A stretch of DNA of 20,732 nucleotides from assembly GCA_019677205.1 (NCBI GenBank), contig JAAMXY010001778.1, forward strand, positions 1 through 20,732. The letters are read 5' to 3'. A model generated the notes under the pieces. It was not told where the DNA came from. It made no database searches and saw nothing but the letters and a program-made list of their open reading frames with translations. This DNA is from Pinguiococcus pyrenoidosus (taxonomy: Eukaryota > Sar > Pinguiophyceae > Pinguiochrysidales > Pinguiochrysidaceae). Below, in pieces: positions 11,322 to 17,877 of the stretch (positions within the stretch are counted from its first letter, which is position 1; each line of letters begins with the position of its first letter). The position numbers were made by a program, and so were the translations under genes.

Positions 11322-13544
11322 ATGGCCTTCCTGCGAAACGGCGTCTGCGTCGCGCTCCTGGTGGCGTCAGCGGCCGCTCAAGAAGATCGCTTCAGCAAGT
11401 GGAATGCCGACTTCAACTTCGGCATCGCCTCCGGCGACGCCACGACCTCGTCGGTGATCCTGTGGACCCATGTGACGCCTCGGCAGGAGCAGCCGGGGGG
11501 GAAGAACAAGGTGAAGTTCACGCTGTGCCCCTTCGAGTGCAACTGCGACAGAGGAGACCTTCGCCGCTGCAACGAGCGCTGCCCCACGACGCTGGAGAAC
11601 CCGAGCGGAAGTCTGCGGCGGCGACTGGAGCGAGAGCAGCTGCCGTGCATCGAGGGCAACGCCTTCGCCTTCGAGGCCGACGGCTACACACTCAAGGTGG
11701 ACATCACGGGGCTGCCGTCCAACTCCAAGTTCGTGTACCAGTTCAAGGCAGGCAGCATCCAGTCGCCGGTGGGCGTCACGCGGACGCTGCCGGCCGTGAC
11801 CGACGACGTGTCCGAGCTCAACTACGCCTTCTTCAGCTGCTCCAACTACCGCTTCGGCTACTTCCATGCCTACGAGCTGGCGGCGCAGGCGGAGCAGCTC
11901 GACTTCGTACTGCACCTGGGCGACAGCATGTACGAGTACAACGAGGAGACGTATCCATCCAACGCACAGGCGGCGCGCCAGGACACGCTCTTCCCCGAAA
12001 ACAACCGCGAGATCCTGTTTCTGGAGGAGTACCGCAAGCGCCAGGCGCTGTACAAGTCCGACGCACAGTATCAGAAGCTGCTGCGTCGGGTGCCCATTTA
12101 CATCAACTGGGACGACCACGAGCTGGTGAACGACGCCACGCGGGAAGGCACCGCAGACCACGTAGCCGTGTGTCCGGGGCTCAAGGAGTTCAAGGAGGAG
12201 AACGGCTACCTGCCCGAGGAAGACGTCCCCATCGACGTGTTGCAAGCGGCCGGGTGGTTCAACGGCAGGTCGTGTGACCGCGACGAGGGGGACTACAACG
12301 CTCGGCTCCAGGTTGCGGCGCAGGCTTTCCACGAGTGGAACCCCATCCGTACGCGCGACCCCGGCAACTTGCTCGATGTGGGCTACCAGTTCCACTACGG
12401 CAAGCTGGCCAGCTTCGCCAGCTACGAGACGCGCGTGGGGAACCGAGACACCCCGGGTCGACCGAACCTCTTCACCGACACCTCCTTCATCGGTGGCGTC
12501 ATCCTAGCCTTCGACTATGACGACTGGCCCGGTGCGGCGCAGTGCACGGCGCAAGTCGTGGTCGGCGGGAACCAGGCGGCGGTGGAAATGTCCGGCGCCC
12601 GGCAGATCGGCGAAGCTTCCGTGATGTCCATGCTGCACTTCTTCAACGAGTCCAAGACTCTGGGCATCCCCTTCCAGGTCTACGCCTCCGCCACCATCAT
12701 GGACGAGCAAAAGTTCGTGTTCTACCGCAAGGCACGCGAGGACTTCGACGCCGACGTGTCGGGCCTCGTCGATCCATTGACTGGCCAGACGGTCACGGAA
12801 GAGAGGAAGACGCAGATCAAGAATGCGTCCATCGACCTCTTCGAGAACCCGCTGATCCTGGCACAGCGCGCCAAAATCAGCGATCCAACTTTCACCAACT
12901 TCCTTCTCGCCGGCTCCGGCGAGTTTGACGCGCCGTGGAATCCGGACTCGTGGGATGGCTACTGGCCAGAGCGGGAAGAGATCCTCGAGATCTTCGACAA
13001 CTTCACCAACAACGCCATCGTCCTGGCCGGCGACTCTCACAATGCCTTCTCGAGCGTGCTGCGCCGCGACGACAAGGCATCGGGAGATGGAGTCGGCGTC
13101 ACGCTCGACGGCCCGAGCGTCAGCTCTCCGGGTACTGCGGAAGCAGCGGCCGGGGCCGGGCTCGTGTCCAGCGTGGACCCGGCTTCGAGCTTCGACGGCC
13201 TTGAGTACTGCTACCTCAAGGCCAACGAGCCCAACATGGTGTACACGAACTTGAAAGACCGGGGCTTCGTGCTGAACAAGGTCACACCTTCCGCGTATCA
13301 CGCCGAGTACATCTTCTACAACACTTTCGGGCCGCTCGCACCGATCTTCTCCCTGGCGGCGTCTCTGCGCGACCCGACCTTCTACACGAGCGGCGGCTAC
13401 TGCGACGCGTACCTTATGGTCGACGCGTCGACGCGGGGGGGCTTCTCCGTGGTGGATTGGGAACCCTTCCTGAACGTCAGGGACTGCACCTTTGCCAACT
13501 TCGACGAGCAGTTCTACCAGGACGCGTTCCAGACCTTCTTCTAG
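11322..13544 (+). CDS. Secreted PhoD-like alkaline phosphatase
   Basis: Intronless, 740 residues. The frame is open further upstream (to Met at 11148), but I chose the Met at 11322 because it begins a good signal peptide (MAFLRNGVCVALLVASAAAQ) and sits in a strong context (GAAATGG). Residues about 29-155 match the PhoD N-terminal domain (FNFGIASGD, SVILWTHVTP). Catalytic-core motifs are FFSCSN (Cys173), GDSMYEY (Asp201, Tyr204), NWDDHELVND (263-271), DSWDGYWPER (542-551) and AGDSHN (Asp571, His573). These are the metal-binding and catalytic positions of PhoD phosphatases, which hydrolyse phosphomono- and diesters outside the membrane using Ca2+ and Fe3+. A six-cysteine insertion (Cys69 to Cys109) suggests disulphides. 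The likely role is release of phosphate from organic compounds outside the cell, and phosphate control is typical of the family. No regulatory site was identified. Confidence 0.92.
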   Translation: MAFLRNGVCVALLVASAAAQEDRFSKWNADFNFGIASGDATTSSVILWTHVTPRQEQPGGKNKVKFTLCPFECNCDRGDLRRCNERCPTTLENPSGSLRRRLEREQLPCIEGNAFAFEADGYTLKVDITGLPSNSKFVYQFKAGSIQSPVGVTRTLPAVTDDVSELNYAFFSCSNYRFGYFHAYELAAQAEQLDFVLHLGDSMYEYNEETYPSNAQAARQDTLFPENNREILFLEEYRKRQALYKSDAQYQKLLRRVPIYINWDDHELVNDATREGTADHVAVCPGLKEFKEENGYLPEEDVPIDVLQAAGWFNGRSCDRDEGDYNARLQVAAQAFHEWNPIRTRDPGNLLDVGYQFHYGKLASFASYETRVGNRDTPGRPNLFTDTSFIGGVILAFDYDDWPGAAQCTAQVVVGGNQAAVEMSGARQIGEASVMSMLHFFNESKTLGIPFQVYASATIMDEQKFVFYRKAREDFDADVSGLVDPLTGQTVTEERKTQIKNASIDLFENPLILAQRAKISDPTFTNFLLAGSGEFDAPWNPDSWDGYWPEREEILEIFDNFTNNAIVLAGDSHNAFSSVLRRDDKASGDGVGVTLDGPSVSSPGTAEAAAGAGLVSSVDPASSFDGLEYCYLKANEPNMVYTNLKDRGFVLNKVTPSAYHAEYIFYNTFGPLAPIFSLAASLRDPTFYTSGGYCDAYLMVDASTRGGFSVVDWEPFLNVRDCTFANFDEQFYQDAFQTFF

Positions 13545-14242
13545 AGGGCGAGGCTCTCGTTTGGGTGAAAAGGAAGGCGGTCCAAGAGGAGTTACTTGGA
13601 CCGAAGGCGGCGCTTCGAGACGCTGTCAAGGGAGCCGTCACCCAGGGGAGGCTTAACGTCGGCCGACAGATCCCGTTGATTCCTGGAGGTCTAGCTTTCA
13701 TGTTCGCATCGTATTCGAAGCAGCATCCATTGATGGCGCTTCAAGGGAGCAAAGTATACTGGTACTGATACCCTTCCTTGCACGGTGTGATGAGATGTCA
13801 CCTTGTGCGAATTCGCTGTTGCCGCGTTGCTGCTCTACGTATTGGAAAATCACCAATAAGCAACATCCAGCACCCACGAAATCCATGAACCTCGATACGC
13901 AATGACTCAGGGTTCTGAGCACATCACCATGGCGCACGACGAGCAAAGCGCATCCCGACTTGTAAGCAATCCTTGTCATTCCTAGGTGTGTTGGCGTGTC
14001 GCGGAAGGAGCGAAACGCTTTGGCAGCGCAACACAAGACACAACACACGCTTGAACGCACGGGCGGCGAAGCTCTCTGGGCGAATCCGCAGCTGAGACTC
14101 GGATATTGCTGGGTTGGGATCCATCTGAGCAAAGGTCTCCGACGCCAAGCGCGCTTCCACAGTCAGCTCAAAGCGAGGGTCTAGCATCGTCTCTTAAAGA
14201 CTGCGACAGCCGCCGCGGTTCTGACCGGCTGTGCGCCTCCAC
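13545..14242. other. Convergent intergenic region, 3' ends of PhoD-like and MgtE-like genes
   Basis: This is 698 nt between two convergent stop codons. It is less GC-rich than the exons and is interrupted by stop codons in most frames. The longest open stretch (minus strand, 14132-13698) has a cysteine- and serine-rich composition with no family resemblance and is probably chance. No RNA gene, transposon or strong repeat was seen. Confidence 0.55.
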
Positions 14243-15398
14243 TCAAGCAGCGCTGCTGGGCGCGAAGGCTGCGAAGATGGCGGAGCAGATGATGCACGTG
14301 AACGTCACCCCGATGATGTCCATCGCGACCTGTCAAAACGAGAGCGGAGATCAAAACGCACAGGGAGGTAGCTAGCCAATGCACGGCGTTCAGAAATCAC
14401 CTGAATTGCCGGCCCGGCATGGGCCGCGTCGATGCCAAAATGTACAAAAAGGAGCGGAAGAGCCGCGCCGACGAGGACGGATAAGGAGACGATCACCAAG
14501 CAGGCCGCCCCGATGGCGAACGCGGATACGAGGTCTCCCTTCCATATTGCGACGCGCAGGAACGCCACCCCCGAAAGCAGAAGGCCTTCCGAGCAAGGAA
14601 GCAGGGTTGAGAAGCAGGTGAGAGGGACCGAAGGGAACGAAGAGCAAGTCTGCCCGGCGGACACAGCACACAGCACACAGCACACAGCACACAGCACACA
14701 GCACACAGCACACAGCACACCAACCGCCGAATAGAGCGAGGAACTCACCCAGGACAAGGCCAAGATTCGCTTCGTTTCGCAGGATTGCCCAGCGCGTTCG
14801 GTTGTTCACCTCTCCCGTGGCTAATCCTTCGGCACAGAGAAAGGTCGTAAGAACTAGAAACCTTCCGCTGCCCTGCGCCACGAGACCTCCAGGCCACCAC
14901 ATACCTCGGATGATGTTCACCGTGGCCTGGTTGCCCGCATTGCCTCCCGCCCCCACGAGCATGGTGAGAAACAGCGTGATGACCACATGGTCCTGCACAG
15001 ATTCCTTGGTCAGCTGCGATCCGCTCGGCGTCTCGACGTCCCGGTGTCCTCTTAAGGGGCATAGCAAGCTGGGAAAGCCCTCTCCACCTGAATCAGCGCC
15101 TCGAAAGAACCCAAAATCATGCCGCTGAGGCTCTGAACCACCATGAGAGACACTAACACGGTGCCGCGCGACCTTCGAGGAGCGAAGCTTAGCACCCGAA
15201 AGCACTGCAAGGCAGCCCCTAGCTTCCAGCGCACCGCAGAACTGCCATGAAACCCTCTGAACGGCTCTCGCGCGGCTTCTCATTGTCGTCTTTGTCTTTT
15301 CGAAAGTGACCGCCCGTCGGCGCCTTCTTTAGAGGACTAGTGGGCGCCTCTGTGTCGCCAGAGTAACTTCCGGGGCGACGCCGCGGTCGATAGCTCAT
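14243..15398 (-). CDS. Minimal MgtE-type magnesium transporter (single membrane domain)
   Basis: Six exons with matched phases: 15398-15235, 15172-15088, 14992-14905, 14826-14749, 14585-14401 and 14329-14243 (TGA). Introns are 62, 95, 78, 163 and 71 nt, all GT-AG; total 228 residues. A polar, basic N-terminus of about 55 residues precedes five predicted membrane helices. Family motifs are all present: SLSGMILGSFEALI (69-82), GAGGNAGNQ (97-105), IIRGLATGEV (110-119), GIDAAHAGPAIQ (189-200), and Asp204 in AMDIIG, the place of the conserved pore Asp of bacterial MgtE. MgtE and SLC41 proteins carry Mg2+ or related divalent cations. The regulatory N and CBS domains of bacterial MgtE are absent, and there is one MgtE domain, not the two of animal SLC41. 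It would need to form a dimer. The cellular membrane is unknown. The start Met is the first in a longer open frame, so the N-terminus is less certain. Confidence 0.87.
14661..14720. repeat. Heptanucleotide tandem repeat (ACACAGC) inside an MgtE intron
   Basis: Eight perfect copies of ACACAGC plus four bases occupy the donor-proximal half of the 163-nt intron 14748-14586 of the MgtE-like gene. The array explains why this intron is about twice as long as the gene's others. Confidence 0.95.
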
Positions 15399-15659
15399 CG
15401 GTAAGGCGTTTGGGAGACTCTCGAAGAGGAGGGCGGCTGACAAAAGCGCAGAGTTCTGAATGACATGACGAAAGGGAAAAAAACCGCGGGAAATTCGTCA
15501 CTTTAAATTATTTTAAATAAAATTTAAAAATATAAATATCTAAATATTGATGTGTTTTATATAAGATTTTATAGAATTTACTTTTGAAAAGGATCTAAAT
15601 TTGACGGTATCAACCAATCAGAGACCGCCGTCGAGCGGCATGGTCCTGCGCCGCAGTCC
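15399..15659. promoter_or_regulatory. Candidate bidirectional promoter between MgtE-like and WDR55-like genes
   Basis: These 261 nt separate two divergent start codons. The central 15501-15603 contains only about 13 G or C in 103 bases, against a GC-rich background, and includes TATA-like runs (ATATAAATATC near 15530, TTTATATAAG near 15556). Next to it, AACCAATCAG at 15612-15621 matches the NF-Y/CCAAT-box consensus RRCCAATSRS, about 40 nt before the WDR55 start. Promoter function is inferred from position and composition. Confidence 0.6.
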
Positions 15660-17243
15660 ATGGCGCTGCGCCCGCAGGTGTGCATCACCTCGCCCGAGCC
15701 ACTGGTCTCGCTTGCGCTGAGCCGCGAGAGCGCGCGCGTGGCGCTGGGCCAGAGCACCGGCGGCCTCCAGCTGCTCAGCTACCAGGCCGCTCTGCGAGAA
15801 CGCCAGTCCGCTCCGGCGCTTCTGTCCTCCTTCTCCGTCCACAGCGCGCCTGTTCGCGCCGTCGTATTCGCGAAGGAGGAGTCGCTGTGCAGTGGCGCTG
15901 CGGACGGCGAGGTCTGTCTCTGGGATGTGGCGACAGACACGGAAGTCTGGCGCACGACAGGACACAGCGCCGCGCTGAGTCGGCTTTCGACAAGGGCCGT
16001 CGAGGATCACTTGACCCCTGGGCAGCGCAATTTCTTGGTCTCTGGCGACGATGATGGCGTCCTCAAGTGAGTGATGATGTCCAAGAGAGGGGCCGAGTGC
16101 TGCAAGGACGATGCCTTAGTCGATACTGCCGCAGGATGTGGGATCTGCGGACGCGGGAGTGCGTCAAGGAGCTGAAGCACCATACGGACTACATCTCTGG
16201 TTTGACTTTCGGCAGCGGCGACAACAGCAATGTGATGTTGGCGACATCAGGCGACGGGACCCTAAGTGCAGTGGATCTTCGGAAGAAGGGAAAGGTACAG
16301 ATGCATGCTGCTCATTTGGTCGCCGCCGATTCTGGTGCGAGCGCATCCCTTGTCCGGAAGTTGACTGGGATTGTCTGAAACCGCTACAGCTGCTGGGCCA
16401 CTCTGAGCACCAGGAAGATGAGCTCGTGAGTGTGGCAGTCATGAAGCGCGGGAAGAAGGTGATCTGCGGGACGGGCGGGGGCGTGCTTCACATCTTCAGC
16501 TGGGACAGATGGGGCGACTGCAGCGACCGCTTCCCGGGCCATCCTAGCTCCGTGGATGCTCTGTGCCCCTTTGACGAGGACACGCTCTTCACGGGCAGCT
16601 CTGATGGGCTCATTCGCTTTGTGAACATCTTGCCCAACAAGCTGCTCGGAGTTCTGGGCAACCACAAAGACCTTCCGGTGGAGGGCCTCTTCAGGGGCCC
16701 TGGCCTGACGAAGGTAGGCAACAAAGCGCCGTCCCGGCACAAGCGGAATGGCCGGCCTTATTGGGAGCTTCATGGCCGGCCTCCCTGGGAGCTTCATGGC
16801 CTTCCTCACTGGGATCTTCATGGCCGGCCTTGCTAACGCGAAGGTGACACAGGGCGCCGTAGACGGATCGGGGCAGCTGTCTGCGAATCGAGTCTTGGCC
16901 AGCTTGAGCCATGACGACATCGTGCGCATCTGGGACCTAAAGGACTTTTACGACGAGACGGAGGAAAGCAGCGACGAAGGCGGCAATCCAGGAGCCGCCG
17001 CTGTCGCTGGAGATGAGCCTGATGGTGATAGTGATGGTGAAGGTGCTGGCGAGCGCGTCGAAAGCGATGCGGATTCTCCGAAGGGTATGAAGCACAGTGA
17101 AGATGGCGATGACGATGATGACGATGCCGACGATGCCGACGATGCCGACGATGCCGACGATGCCGACGATGCCGACGATGCCGACGATGCCGACGATGAC
17201 GTGGGCGAGAAGGAGGAGGAGGATGAGGAGAATGCGGATGACA

Positions 17244-17282
<39 letters not shown>

Positions 17283-17416
17283 GTGATGGTAAAGACGGCG
17301 ATGACAGTGACGATAGCGATGGTGACGGTGACGATAGCGAAGACGATCTGCTCCCCGGAGCGAGAGTGGCAAAGCGCTTCAAGACGGCCGCCGAAGAGTT
17401 TTACAGTGACTTGTAG
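15660..17416 (+). CDS. WDR55: WDR55/Jip5-family WD40 repeat protein with Asp-rich tail
   Basis: Four exons with matched phases: 15660-16066, 16135-16294, 16390-16713 and 16844-17416 (TAG), 487 residues. Introns are 16067-16134 (GTGAGT), 16295-16389 and 16714-16843. WD40 blades include SGAADGEVCLWDVAT, VSGDDDGVLKMWDLRT, TSGDGTLSAVDLRKKGK and LSHDDIVRIWDLKDF. The family-specific part is MKRGKKVICGTGGGVLHIFS, then DRFPGHPSSVDAL, TGSSDGLIRFVNILPNK, and a C-terminal end FYSDL. WDR55 and yeast Jip5 are nuclear/nucleolar and work in rRNA processing and large-subunit assembly. The region before that end is about 110 residues of Asp and Glu with repeats, longer than I expect for the family. An out-of-frame upstream ATG at 15640 opens a 26-codon frame that overlaps this start. 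It shares a promoter gap with the MgtE-like gene. Confidence 0.9.
16748..16831 (+). repeat. 24-nt tandem repeat filling a WDR55 intron
   Basis: Three copies of a 24-nt unit beginning ATGGCCGGCCT and ending GGGAGCTTC (or a close variant) lie at 16748-16771, 16772-16795 and 16796-16819. A fourth, partial copy lies at 16820-16831. They sit inside the predicted intron 16714-16843. The frame through them is open and continuous with exon 4, reading as an eight-residue hydrophobic repeat (MAGLIGSF, MAGLPGSF, MAFLTGIF). The sequence CGAAGGT occurs across both splice borders. Confidence 0.9.
17117..17282 (+). repeat. GATGCCGAC and GAT repeats encoding the acidic tail of WDR55
   Basis: Eight copies of a 9-nt unit encode Asp-Asp-Ala repeats (about 17117-17200). 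Further on, twelve GAT triplets (17246-17281) encode twelve Asp. Both are in frame in exon 4. Confidence 0.93.
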
Positions 17417-17877
17417 CAAGCCGTTACTTGAAGCGAAGTAGGCGTCTCTGCGGCGGCACGCCTGCTTTCGCCCACAAGCAGCGCGGCAGAAGCCAAATAC
17501 GAGCATGCATCCTTGCCTCACCCGTCGCAGTGTCGACGAGTGTTGTGGTGCTGAGGAAAGCTGGCCATACGGAAGAGTACGTCACACAACTTGAACTGCC
17601 GTGCGTGATCAACAGATTGATTACACAAAGGAAGGAAGTTTTGCTCCTGTGTTGTCTCTTCACTGTACACGCAAGACACCATGCCTCCTTAAATAGCAGT
17701 AGAGCTTGAGAAGCTTTGTGCATCATGCTGCAACAAGAGAGCTGTACTGCTGCCGATCAAGACAACATGAGCGACTTCATCGCTGGCGGTCGTTCAAAAT
17801 GCAAGCTAGAACATGCCCAAAATGCCTACAAGGGGAGCCTGCTGCCAAGAAACACAGTCAAGGGCAGCAGGTCACTA
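17417..17877. other. Convergent intergenic region, 3' ends of WDR55-like and PP2C genes
   Basis: This is 461 nt between the two stop codons, with lower GC than the exons. Short open frames exist on both strands but none resembles a known family or has coding-like composition. It probably holds overlapping 3' UTRs. No clear terminator or RNA structure was seen. Confidence 0.6.

Noticed and set aside
11367-12395. Minus-strand open frame of over 340 codons and a plus-strand alternative frame over the PhoD-like gene
   Set aside because: The PhoD frame carries all catalytic motifs and a signal peptide. The others are chance frames in GC-rich coding DNA.
13698-14132. 144-codon minus-strand open frame downstream of the MgtE-like gene
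   Set aside because: The MgtE gene ends properly at 14243 after the conserved last helix, and this frame has no family resemblance.
14661-14720. Short regular repeats considered as a possible CRISPR or satellite array
   Set aside because: The unit is 7 nt with no spacers and lies wholly inside a eukaryotic intron; it is a simple microsatellite.
17428-17709. Open frames in the WDR55/PP2C convergent gap
   Set aside because: They are short, have no family signature, and lie in the lower-GC presumed 3' UTR region.
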